Below are positions 39,206-47,136 of a stretch of 64,000 bases of DNA, piece by piece (the stretch's first letter is position 1; every line of letters starts with the position of its first letter). The notes below the pieces were generated by a model. That model searched no databases and was not told where the DNA came from. It saw nothing but the letters and a program-made list of their open reading frames with translations. Both the position numbers and the translations under genes were made by a program. The stretch is from NCBI RefSeq assembly GCF_017833035.1, contig NZ_JAFIBM010000001.1, positions 1,240,001 to 1,304,000 on the forward strand, in the 5' to 3' direction. The stretch comes from Frigoribacterium sp. PvP032. GTDB taxonomy: Bacteria > Actinomycetota > Actinomycetes > Actinomycetales > Microbacteriaceae.

Positions 39206-40696
39206 GTGACCGAAGAAGCGAAGGCAACGAAGCCCGTCGACGTCGCCCTCATCGGGGCCGGCGTCATGAGCGCCACGCTGGGCGCCATGATCAAGCAGCT
39301 CGAGCCCACCTGGACGATCCAGGTCTACGAGGCGCTCGGGGACGTCGCACAGGAGTCGAGCAACCCCTGGAACAACGCCGGCACCGGCCACTCCGCGCTC
39401 TGCGAGCTGAACTACACGCCAGAGCGGGCCGACGGCACGATCGACACGAGCAGCGCCGTCAAGGTCAACGAGCAGTTCCAGGTGTCGCGGCAGTTCTGGT
39501 CGTTCCTCGTCGCCGAGGGGGCCCTGCCCGAACCGTCCGCCTTCATCAACTCGACGCCGCACATGAGCTTCGTCTGGGGCGAGGCCAACGTCGAGTACCT
39601 GCGCAAGCGGCACGAGGCGCTGCGTGACCACCCCCTGTTCGCCGGCATCGAGTTCAGCACCGACGCCTCCGTGATCCGTTCGTGGGCCCCGTCCCTCATC
39701 GTGGGGCGCGCCAAGGACCAGCCGATCGCCGCGACCCGCATCGAGGCCGGCACCGACGTCGACTTCGGCAGCCTCACGCGCCTCCTGCTCACCTACCTCG
39801 AGGAGAACGAGGCGCGCATCGAGCTCGACCACCGCGTCACCGGGCTGACCAAGCTCGCCGACGGCACGTGGCGGGTCGCGATGCGTCGGCAGGTCGGCGG
39901 CACCCCCACCAGCGTCGACGCCCGCTTCGTCTTCGTCGGGGCCGGGGGAGGCGCCCTGCACCTGCTGCAGAAGTCGGGCATCGACGAGATCAAGGGGTTC
40001 GGCGGGTTCCCGGTCAGCGGAGAGTTCCTCCGGACCGACGACCCCGCCGTCGTCGCGAAGCACGCCGCGAAGGTCTACGGCAAGGCCGCGGTCGGCTCGC
40101 CCCCGATGTCGGTGCCGCACCTCGACACCCGGGTCGTGGACGGCCAGGCGAGCCTGATGTTCGGGCCGTACGCGGGCTTCAGCCCGAAGTTCCTGAAGAA
40201 CGGCTCGTGGTTCGACCTCTTCGCCTCGATCCGCCCTCACAACCTCTACCCGATGATCCGGGCGGGGCTCGCGAACCTGTCGCTCGTCAAGTACCTGGTC
40301 GGGCAGCTGATGGCGAGCAGCGACAGCAAGTTCGAGGCGCTGCGCGAGTTCATGCCCGACGCCGACCCTGCCGACTGGTACCGCATCACCGCGGGCCAGC
40401 GCGTGCAGGTGATCAAGAAGGACGCGAAGAAGGGCGGCGTGCTGCAGTTCGGCACCGAGGTGGTCTCGGCGGCCGACGGCACCATCGCGGGTCTCCTCGG
40501 CGCCTCGCCGGGCGCCTCCACCGCCGTGCCGATCATGCTCTCGGTGCTCGAGCGCTGCTTCCCCGACCGCATCGCAGGGTGGACGCCGACCCTCCGTCGC
40601 ATGGTCCCGACCTACGGCGACCAGCTCGCGGACGACGAGGCACGGGCCGCCGCCACGCTCGGCGCGACGGCCGAGGCCCTGCGCATCCACGCGTAG
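39206..40696 (+). CDS. mqo: Malate:quinone oxidoreductase
   Basis: A 496-residue FAD-dependent membrane-associated enzyme that oxidises malate to oxaloacetate and passes electrons to menaquinone. The FAD dinucleotide loop DVALIGAGVMSATLG is at about 12-26. Family blocks follow: NPWNNAGTGHSALCELNYTP, FINSTPHMSFVWG and FGPYAGFSPKFLKNG. The length matches the family (about 490-500). GTG 39206 is preferred to an upstream start at 39152 because it follows a TAGACT box by seven bases and fits the family's N-terminus. Confidence 0.95.
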   Translation: MTEEAKATKPVDVALIGAGVMSATLGAMIKQLEPTWTIQVYEALGDVAQESSNPWNNAGTGHSALCELNYTPERADGTIDTSSAVKVNEQFQVSRQFWSFLVAEGALPEPSAFINSTPHMSFVWGEANVEYLRKRHEALRDHPLFAGIEFSTDASVIRSWAPSLIVGRAKDQPIAATRIEAGTDVDFGSLTRLLLTYLEENEARIELDHRVTGLTKLADGTWRVAMRRQVGGTPTSVDARFVFVGAGGGALHLLQKSGIDEIKGFGGFPVSGEFLRTDDPAVVAKHAAKVYGKAAVGSPPMSVPHLDTRVVDGQASLMFGPYAGFSPKFLKNGSWFDLFASIRPHNLYPMIRAGLANLSLVKYLVGQLMASSDSKFEALREFMPDADPADWYRITAGQRVQVIKKDAKKGGVLQFGTEVVSAADGTIAGLLGASPGASTAVPIMLSVLERCFPDRIAGWTPTLRRMVPTYGDQLADDEARAAATLGATAEALRIHA

Positions 40697-40711
40697 CGAC
40701 ACGGCTCCGGC

Positions 40712-40740
40712 TTGACGCCGGGTCGAACATGTGTTCGACT
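40712..40740 (+). promoter_or_regulatory. Promoter with LexA (SOS) box of the radical SAM gene
   Basis: TTGACG (40712-40717) and TCGACT (40735-40740) are 17 bases apart. Between and over the -10 lies TCGAAC-ATGT-GTTCGA (40723-40738), a perfect match to the actinobacterial LexA site pattern TCGAAC-N4-GTTCGA. The ATG follows the -10 by six bases, so the transcript is probably leaderless and repressed by LexA. Confidence 0.85.
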
Positions 40741-40746
40741 CTGCCC

Positions 40747-41859
40747 ATGAGGTGGAGCGAGCAGGCGACGACGGCAACTGACTCGGCAGCGCTCCCCGGC
40801 CTGGCCAAGCTGTCCAACTTGGTGGCGTCGGTCACGACCCCCGAGTTCGCAGGGGTGACGTTCCACGAGATCCTCGCGAAGAGCGCGCTCAACCGGGTGC
40901 CCGGCAGCGACTCGGCTCTGCCCTTCGGCTGGACCATCAATCCGTACCGGGGCTGCAGCCACGCCTGCGTGTACTGCTTCGCCCGCCCGACGCACGAGTA
41001 CCTCGACCTCGACGGCGGCGACGACTTCGACCGCCAGATCGTCGTGAAGGTGAACGTCGCCGAGGTGCTGGCCCGCGAGCTGCGACGCCCGTCATGGCAG
41101 CACCACCCCGTCGCTCTCGGCACCAACACCGATCCCTACCAGCGCGCCGAGGGCAAGTACCGGCTGATGCCGGGCGTCATCGCCGCCCTGGCCGACTCCG
41201 GCACCCCCTTCAGCATCCTCACGAAGGGCACGCTGCTGAGGCGTGACCTGCCGCTGCTCGTCGAGGCGGCGCAGCACGTGCCCGTCGACATCGCGATGTC
41301 GATCGCCATCTACGACGACGACCTGCAGCAGTCGGTCGAGCCGGGCACGCCGACGACGGCCGCCCGCCTGGCGACCGTCAGGGCCGCGACCGACGCGGGG
41401 CTCCGCTGCTCCGTGTTCATGATGCCCGTCCTGCCGTGGCTGACGGACGACCTCGACCACCTCCACCGGGCCCTGGCAGCCGTGCGCGCCTCCGGGGCGA
41501 CGAGCGTCCTGTACTCGGCCCTGCACCTCAGGCCCGGCGTCAAGGAGTGGTGGTTCGCCTGGCTCGAGCGCGAGCACCCCCAGCTCGTGCCGAGGTACCG
41601 CGACATGTACGCGACGGGCACCTACGCTCCCCTCGGGTACCGCAAGTGGCTGGCGGCCCGCATGCGGCCCCTCCTCGCCGAGCACGGTCTCGAGCACGGC
41701 ACTGCCGACCCGGCAACGGGCTCGACCCGTTCGAGCGCCCTCGACGATGCGGCAGCCGCCAGGGGCACGCTGGGGTTCGGCACCGACGGGCGGCCCCGGT
41801 CGCTGATCGCGCACGAGCTGCCGGGCGGGGCGCGTTCCGCGCAGCCGCGCCTCTTCTGA
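40747..41859 (+). CDS. Radical SAM protein (Rv2578c/SplB-like), SOS-controlled
   Basis: A 370-residue radical SAM enzyme. The iron-sulfur motif C70-x3-C74-x2-C77 sits in NPYRGCSHACVYCFARP, followed by the SPL-like region LGTNTDPYQRAEGKYRLMPG. The middle has TKGTLLRRDLPLL and the C-terminal region RPGVKEWW. The family (Rv2578c and relatives, related to spore photoproduct lyase) has no settled function; a nucleic-acid repair or modification role is suggested by the family link and by the LexA box over its promoter. ATG 40747 is placed by the promoter and sequence start. It stands alone. Confidence 0.9.
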   Translation: MRWSEQATTATDSAALPGLAKLSNLVASVTTPEFAGVTFHEILAKSALNRVPGSDSALPFGWTINPYRGCSHACVYCFARPTHEYLDLDGGDDFDRQIVVKVNVAEVLARELRRPSWQHHPVALGTNTDPYQRAEGKYRLMPGVIAALADSGTPFSILTKGTLLRRDLPLLVEAAQHVPVDIAMSIAIYDDDLQQSVEPGTPTTAARLATVRAATDAGLRCSVFMMPVLPWLTDDLDHLHRALAAVRASGATSVLYSALHLRPGVKEWWFAWLEREHPQLVPRYRDMYATGTYAPLGYRKWLAARMRPLLAEHGLEHGTADPATGSTRSSALDDAAAARGTLGFGTDGRPRSLIAHELPGGARSAQPRLF

Positions 41860-42020
41860 CCGCTGCGGGGCTCGTCGTCCCCCCGTCGCGGAGGTCGGGG
41901 CACAAGCGCGCCGACGCCTCGGCTGCGTCCCGGGGGGTGGCCCTAGATAACGGGGTACAGGACGGGTCCTCGTTCTGGCATGATCGTCCTGCCCGACACG
42001 TCGACCAAGAGGGGACCGCC

Positions 42021-43286
42021 ATGCTGCTCGGCCTCCCCGCGCACCTCGTCCCGCAGACCGTGGGCCGGGCCCTGTCGCGGGCCTGCCACGTGATCGCGAG
42101 CGTGGTCCTCGCGAGCGCCGGCCTGCTCCTCATCGTGAACCAGGTCGCCGAGCCGTCGTACCTGCTCTGGCCTGCCCTCGTGGCGCTCCTCCCGATGCTC
42201 GGCATGCTCTTCGTGGTCGAGCGGTTCCGCACCACGACCGCGGTCCTCGCGTACCTCGCCATCGGCTCGGCGTGCCTCTACTGGTACGTGGTGACCCTCT
42301 TCGCACAGATCCCGGCGGTCCAGGCGTCCGACGCGTTCTCCCTCTCCCTGCCGAAGATCGCCCTCGTCATGGTCGGCGGCAGCGGGCTGCGGTCGCGCGG
42401 CAGCCTGCTCTGGGCCACCGCTGGCTTCGCTCTCGGCGAGGTCGTCACCCAGCTGGCGACGTGGCAGACGGGCGCGACGCCTCGGCTCGACGTGGTGGTC
42501 CTCTTCGCGTGGCTCCTCGTGTCCGTGACGGCGGCGTCGTCCCTGCTCGCCCGCGGTCGGGTCGGTCGCGCGCAGCCGAGCCTGCACCGCGCGGCGTTCG
42601 ACCAGCAGAAGCAGGCCATCCGCCACGACGTCGAACAGCAGGCCTCCGCACTGCTGCACGACACCGTCCTGAACCACCTCGCCTCCATCACGGCCGGCGG
42701 CCCCGGCCCGCTCGACCCGGCGACCGCGTCGTCGATGGCGACCGACCTCGAGGTGCTCGTCGGGCAGGAATGGCTCGTGGACGAGGCCACGGTCCCCGCG
42801 CCCGGCGACGGCCGGTCTGGCGACTGGACCACGACGGAGCTCGGCCGTGCCGTGGCGCGAGCGAGAGAAGGCGGGCTCGAGGTGGGCGTCACCGGCGACC
42901 TCGGCGCCGTGGCACGGCTCGCGCCCGCGGTCTGTCGCGCCCTGGGGCTCGCCGTGGCACAGTGCCTCACGAACGTCGCAGTGCACAGCGGCACCGACCG
43001 GGCGGAGGTCGTCGTGTACGGCGACGGCGTCGACCTGACGGTCATGATCATCGACGACGGCGTCGGCTTCGACGCCGCGGCCACCGCACCCGACAGGCTG
43101 GGCATCAAGAACTCGGTCGAGGCGAGGACGGCGCGGGTGGGCGGCTCGGCGCAGATCTGGTCGTCGCCCGGCAGCGGCACGTCGGTCATGCTGCGTGTCC
43201 CGGTCGCGTCGGTCGAGCCCGTCGTCCCGGTCGTCCCGGTGTCGGACGACGCCGCGCTCCGCGTCGCCGGCGGGGGAGCACCGTGA
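42021..43286 (+). CDS. Sensor histidine kinase (NarL-partner type)
   Basis: A 421-residue membrane kinase. Five to six hydrophobic helices fill residues 20-175, with no large external domain. The dimerisation/phosphoacceptor helix contains H213 in ALLHDTVLNHLASI. The ATPase domain keeps the N box (N318 in CLTNVAVHS), the G1 box DDGVGF (345-350) and GSGTSVML. These are the marks of HisKA_3-type kinases that work with LuxR-type regulators, and such a regulator lies two genes downstream. AGAGGGGA precedes the ATG. The stop overlaps the next gene's GTG (GTGA), so all three genes form one unit. Confidence 0.9.
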   Translation: MLLGLPAHLVPQTVGRALSRACHVIASVVLASAGLLLIVNQVAEPSYLLWPALVALLPMLGMLFVVERFRTTTAVLAYLAIGSACLYWYVVTLFAQIPAVQASDAFSLSLPKIALVMVGGSGLRSRGSLLWATAGFALGEVVTQLATWQTGATPRLDVVVLFAWLLVSVTAASSLLARGRVGRAQPSLHRAAFDQQKQAIRHDVEQQASALLHDTVLNHLASITAGGPGPLDPATASSMATDLEVLVGQEWLVDEATVPAPGDGRSGDWTTTELGRAVARAREGGLEVGVTGDLGAVARLAPAVCRALGLAVAQCLTNVAVHSGTDRAEVVVYGDGVDLTVMIIDDGVGFDAAATAPDRLGIKNSVEARTARVGGSAQIWSSPGSGTSVMLRVPVASVEPVVPVVPVSDDAALRVAGGGAP

Positions 43287-44431
43287 GCCGCCGCAGCCCG
43301 CAGCAGGTCGATCCCCTCGGCGCCCTCAGCTCCCGCCCCGTCACCGCGCTCGCCGCGATCGCGGCCGTCCTCTTCGCGACGGTGTCCACGGTCGTCACGC
43401 GCGACGAGATCGTGATGCCGGCCGCCTCCGCTGCGGCTCTCACGGCGCTGGGAGCGGCGGGTGCCGTCCTCGTGCTCGCGTCGAGCCCCCTGCGGGCGCC
43501 GCTGACGCGCTCCTCGGTCGCGGCGGTGGTCGTCCTGGGCGCGCTCGCGGCGGTGCTCGCCGCCGTCGGCTCGGCCGGCCACAACTCCATGGTGCGCGAC
43601 GACTGGGCCTCCCTCGCCGTCGGCCTGCTGCTCGTGGGCCTGGCCCCGTACCGGCCACCGCTCGACCTCGTGGTCGCGGGACTCGTCTCCGCAGTGGTCG
43701 TCGCGGCGATCGTGCTCGTCGAGAGCGCGTCGTTCCTCACCGACGTCCCTGTCCTGGTGTTCGTCGTGGTCGCCGTCACCCCGGTGCTGGCGCTCTCGCT
43801 CGCGGGGGCGTCGTTCTCGGCCGCTTTCACGACGCTGGTCGAGCGCTGGATCGCGGGCGCCTCCTCGGCTCGTCAGGCCAGTGCCGACGAGTTCCGCTCG
43901 AGCGTCGCACGGAGCGTGCAGCAAGACCGGGTGACCATCCTCAACCGCGACGTCGCGCCGTTCTTCGGCAAGGTCGTCGCCGCGGGCGTGGTCACCGAGG
44001 CGGACGTCGAGCAGGCCCGCCGCATCAGCGCCGACCTCCGCAGCACCATGGTCGCCGAGGCGGACCGCAGCTGGCTCGAGCAGGTGCTCGCCGACCCCTC
44101 GACCCGCGTGTCGGGGGTCGTCGTGGACGTCGGCCGTGCCGCCGCCCGGATGACGGCCGCGCACCGCACCTCCCTGCGGGCCTTGCTCGTCGCCTTCGGC
44201 GAGAGCGACGCCGTGCAGCCCGACACGGTCCGCATCGAGCTCGAGCGCGGACTGGACGCCGAGGAGGAGCGGGTCGAGGCCCGCATCAGCGTCGCCACCA
44301 CCTCGTCCGAGTCCGCCGTGCGCCACCGCCTCGCGCCCTACTTCGCCGTCGTGCGGATCGTCTTCGACGACCTGCAGGTCGATCCTGCCCCGCCCCTCCT
44401 GACACTAAGGTTTTCTTATGACCAGCACTGA
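43283..44431 (+). CDS. Kinase-like membrane protein without a recognisable ATPase domain
   Basis: I do not recognise this 382-residue protein. Its first half resembles the neighbouring kinase: about six hydrophobic helices in residues 18-185. The second half (190-380) is a soluble helical region with charged heptad-like stretches (FRSSVARSVQQDRVTILNRDV, ARRISADLRSTMVAEADRSW) that recall a kinase dimerisation helix, but I see no N box, G box or phosphoacceptor His-Asp pair. It is coupled to the kinase by a GTGA overlap and overlaps the regulator gene by 14 bases. A co-sensor or a negative partner of the kinase is a reasonable inference from this position. Confidence 0.7.
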   Translation: MSRRSPQQVDPLGALSSRPVTALAAIAAVLFATVSTVVTRDEIVMPAASAAALTALGAAGAVLVLASSPLRAPLTRSSVAAVVVLGALAAVLAAVGSAGHNSMVRDDWASLAVGLLLVGLAPYRPPLDLVVAGLVSAVVVAAIVLVESASFLTDVPVLVFVVVAVTPVLALSLAGASFSAAFTTLVERWIAGASSARQASADEFRSSVARSVQQDRVTILNRDVAPFFGKVVAAGVVTEADVEQARRISADLRSTMVAEADRSWLEQVLADPSTRVSGVVVDVGRAAARMTAAHRTSLRALLVAFGESDAVQPDTVRIELERGLDAEEERVEARISVATTSSESAVRHRLAPYFAVVRIVFDDLQVDPAPPLLTLRFSYDQH

Positions 44432-45167
44432 GCCGAGCGGCCGCTCGTCCCTCCGTCCGGGCTACGGCCGGCCCGCCGCCGCCCCGTCCTGGAGCACCGT
44501 GGGGCCCGGCTCCGAGGGCCCCGGGACGCGACGCGTCCGCCTCGCCATCCTCGACGACCACGAGGTGCTGCTCGACAGCCTCTCGAGCTGGATCAACGTC
44601 AACGCCTACGACTTCGACCTCGTCCTCACGGCGCACACCTGGCTGCAGCTCGTTCACAGCGACAACTTCCCGACCGACCTCGTGTTCCTCGACTTCCAGC
44701 TGAAGGAGCCGGTCTCGATCGAGGCACGCGTCCGCACCTGCCGGGCGGCCGGTGCCAAGGTGATCGTCCTCTCCAGCCTCGACACCCGCGAGTCCCGTGA
44801 ACGCGCCCTCGACGCGGGCGCATCGGCGTTCCTGTCGAAGGCGCTGCCCATGCGCGAGGTGATGGACGCCGCGCGCCAGGTGATGGGAGTGGCCCGTGAC
44901 GCGTCACCGCAGCGCGACTGGCGTCCGCTGCCCGTGGGGGCGGCGAACCAGAGCCGTCCGAAGCTGAGCGCAGGCGAGTCGGAGGCGTTCCGGCTCTACG
45001 TGTCCGGCTTCAGCACGAACGAGGTCGCAGCCCAGATGAACGTGCAGTACGAGACGGCCAAGACCTACCTGCGACGAGTCCGCGAGAAGTACGCCAAGGC
45101 CAACCGCCCGGCGAGCAAGAAGTCCGAGCTGATCCGTCGCGCGGCGGAGGACGGCTACCTGCAGTAG
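44418..45167 (+). CDS. LuxR/NarL-family response regulator
   Basis: A 249-residue two-component regulator. After a disordered start, the receiver domain (about 40-150) has the acidic pair D46/D47, the phosphoacceptor D92 in LVFLDFQL, the Ser switch at 119-120 and K141 in FLSKALP. The DNA-binding LuxR HTH is at about 183-249 (LSAGESEAFRLYVSGFSTNEVAAQM, then YETAKTYLRRVREKYAK). The start overlaps the upstream gene and the stop TAG shares its G with the tdk GTG, so translation is likely coupled through the whole cluster. Target genes are unknown. Confidence 0.92.
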   Translation: MTSTEPSGRSSLRPGYGRPAAAPSWSTVGPGSEGPGTRRVRLAILDDHEVLLDSLSSWINVNAYDFDLVLTAHTWLQLVHSDNFPTDLVFLDFQLKEPVSIEARVRTCRAAGAKVIVLSSLDTRESRERALDAGASAFLSKALPMREVMDAARQVMGVARDASPQRDWRPLPVGAANQSRPKLSAGESEAFRLYVSGFSTNEVAAQMNVQYETAKTYLRRVREKYAKANRPASKKSELIRRAAEDGYLQ

Positions 45168-45772
45168 TGGCCAAGCTGTACTTCCGCTACGGGGCGATGA
45201 ACAGCGGCAAGAGCACGGCGCTGCTCCAGGCCGCGTACAACTACGAGGAGCGCGGGCAACGCGTGCTGCTCGCGAAGCCTCGGGTCGACACCAAGGGCGA
45301 CGACGCGATCGTCTCGCGCCTGGGGGTGACCCGGCCCGTCGACGTCACGTTCTCGCCCGACGACGACGTCCGCGAGGTGTTCTGCCGCTCTCGCGAGCGC
45401 GTCAGGGGCGAGACCGGGACCGACCTCTCGTGCCTGCTGGTCGACGAGGTGCAGTTCCTCACGCCGGCCCAGGTCGACGACCTGCTCCGCATCGCGGTGC
45501 TCGAGGGCGTCCCGGTGCTCGCCTACGGCATCAGGACGGATTTCCGGACGATCGCTTTCCCCGGCAGCCGCAGGCTCCTGGAGGTGGCTCACTCGCTCGA
45601 GGAGCTCAAGACGATCTGCCGGTGTGGCCGCAAGGCGGTCTTCAACGCGCGCAAGGTCGGTGACCGCTTCGTCTTCGACGGCGACCAGGTGGCCATCGAC
45701 GGCCGTGAGGTGACGTACGAGTCCCTCTGCGGCGCTTGCTACCTGGCCGAGAGCGACGGCCGCCTGGCCTGA
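45167..45772 (+). CDS. tdk: Thymidine kinase, type II
   Basis: A 201-residue salvage enzyme phosphorylating thymidine. The P-loop GAMNSGKST is at 9-17, the Walker B stretch LLVDEVQFL near 100, the lasso region near 165 and two Cys pairs (CRCG and CGAC) that bind structural zinc. It starts with GTG in the sequence TAGTG, sharing one base with the response regulator stop. No functional tie between the regulator and tdk is known to me; the overlap may only reflect compact packing. Confidence 0.94.
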   Translation: MAKLYFRYGAMNSGKSTALLQAAYNYEERGQRVLLAKPRVDTKGDDAIVSRLGVTRPVDVTFSPDDDVREVFCRSRERVRGETGTDLSCLLVDEVQFLTPAQVDDLLRIAVLEGVPVLAYGIRTDFRTIAFPGSRRLLEVAHSLEELKTICRCGRKAVFNARKVGDRFVFDGDQVAIDGREVTYESLCGACYLAESDGRLA

Positions 45773-45974
45773 CCCGCCGGGTCCGGCCGCGGGGCTGTCC
45801 CGCTCGCCGAGTCGGCGGGTTCCCGTAGCCCGCGGCGGGTCCGCGCCCACCCGCCGGCGGCGCCCGTGACCCGCCGACCGCTGCGGCGACCCACCGACTT
45901 CGAAGCGAGCAGGCGCGGCCCGCCCTCGACCATGTGTGGGGTGGGCGGGGACCGCACCATCAGGAGGCACACGA

Positions 45975-46007
45975 GAAAAGGCCAGACCCGAAGGGTCTGG
46001 CCTTTTC
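45975..46007. terminator. Terminator serving tdk and the convergent tRNA-Pro
   Basis: A 15-bp perfect stem with loop GAA contains AAAAGGCCAGACCC and its complement. The A-run and T-run at its foot make it a factor-independent terminator on both strands. The gap 45773-45974 otherwise shows nothing. Confidence 0.9.
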
Positions 46008-46016
46008 TTCTTCTCG

Positions 46017-46090
46017 TCGGGGTAGCGGGATTCGAACCCACGACCTCCTCGTCCCGAACGAGGCGCGCTACCAAGCTGCGCCACACCCCG
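46017..46090 (-). tRNA. tRNA-Pro (anticodon CGG)
   Basis: On the minus strand the acceptor CGGGGTG pairs with TACCCCG (one G-T). The anticodon loop TTCGGGA reads CGG, and GGTTCGAATCC is the T arm. CCA is not encoded. It is followed by the terminator at 45975-46007. The interval 46091-46185 holds no gene. Confidence 0.96.
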
Positions 46091-46185
46091 AGGTGTCGCT
46101 CGGCCCAGGGGCCGAGTGGAGCAACCTGACAAGGATAGCGGATCTTTCGGCCCGCTCGCACCACCTGCGACCTGTGGTGCGAGGC

Positions 46186-47136
46186 TCAGGCGGTCAGGGT
46201 CAGCACGACGGCCTCGGGTCGGCAGTCGAAGCGGACGGGTGCGTAGATCGAGGTGCCGAGCCCGGCGGAGATCTCGAGGTGTGCGGTCTTCCGGGCGTGG
46301 CTCCAGGTGCTGAGTCCGCTGACCTTGCCTCGCGGCACGTCGCAGTTGGTGACGAGTGCTCCGTAGCCGGGCACGCGTACCTGGCCGCCGTGCGTGTGAC
46401 CCCCGAAGATGACGTCCGCCCCGTTGTTGACGAACGAGTTGAGGACACGCTGGTAGGGCGCGTGGGTCACCCCGATGCTGATGGGGTCGGGCCCGCGACG
46501 GTCGTCGTGCCAGCGGACGTTCTCGCGCAGGTCGTCCAGCGCCCCGGGGAGGCGGTCGAGACGGTCCCAGCCCCGGTGGGCGTCGTTGACGCCGAACAGC
46601 TCGAGACGCGAGCCCCTGATCTCGATCGCCCGGGCGGCGTTGTTGAGGTCGAGCCAGCCGAGGTCGGCGAAGAACGACTCCATCCGGCCGATGTCGAGCG
46701 GTGTCGGGGTCCGGGTGATGCCGCTGGGGCCGCCGAAGTACGCGAACGGGTTCTTGGCGACGGGCCCGTAGTAGTCGTTGGACCCGTTGACGAAGACCCC
46801 GGCCACCCCTCGGAACGGCTCGAGGGTGTGCTCGAGCGCCCCGTGGGCGTCCACGTGACCGATGTTGTCGCCCGTGTTGACGATGAGGTCGGGCTCGTAG
46901 ACGGCGAGCCCGCGGATCCACTCCTGCTTCTCGGTCTGCCAAGGGGCCAGGTGCAGGTCGCTGAGGTGCAGGATCGTCAGCGGACGGGAGCCCGCCTCGA
47001 GGATGCTGAGCACCTCGTGTCGCACCGTGAACCGGTTGCGCTCGACGAGGCTGCCCCAGGCGAGGGCACCCAGGCCGACGGCCGCGCCCGCGATCGCGGT
47101 CGCGGCCGTCGCCCTGCCGAGGGGGAGGGGCGTCAC
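46186..47136 (-). CDS. Metallophosphoesterase, membrane-anchored
   Basis: A 316-residue calcineurin-type phosphoesterase. One N-terminal hydrophobic segment (about 6-30) anchors it. Metal motifs follow: LHLSDLHL, TGDNIGH, GSNDYYG, THAPYQ and GGHTHGGQ. In the third motif the usual GNH(D/E) is GSND, so the catalytic His position holds Asn; I recall this variant from related actinobacterial proteins, and it may define a subfamily. The start GTG overlaps the stop of the PBP gene (GTGA), as in many actinobacteria where this gene follows ponA. The substrate is unknown. Confidence 0.88.
   Translation of the reverse strand: MTPLPLGRATAATAIAGAAVGLGALAWGSLVERNRFTVRHEVLSILEAGSRPLTILHLSDLHLAPWQTEKQEWIRGLAVYEPDLIVNTGDNIGHVDAHGALEHTLEPFRGVAGVFVNGSNDYYGPVAKNPFAYFGGPSGITRTPTPLDIGRMESFFADLGWLDLNNAARAIEIRGSRLELFGVNDAHRGWDRLDRLPGALDDLRENVRWHDDRRGPDPISIGVTHAPYQRVLNSFVNNGADVIFGGHTHGGQVRVPGYGALVTNCDVPRGKVSGLSTWSHARKTAHLEISAGLGTSIYAPVRFDCRPEAVVLTLTA

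Noticed and set aside
45773-45974. Possible gene or repeat between tdk and the terminator
   Set aside because: The stretch is GC-rich with short CCGCC/GGCGG runs, but I find no start with a ribosome site, no family match and no match to the dispersed repeat.
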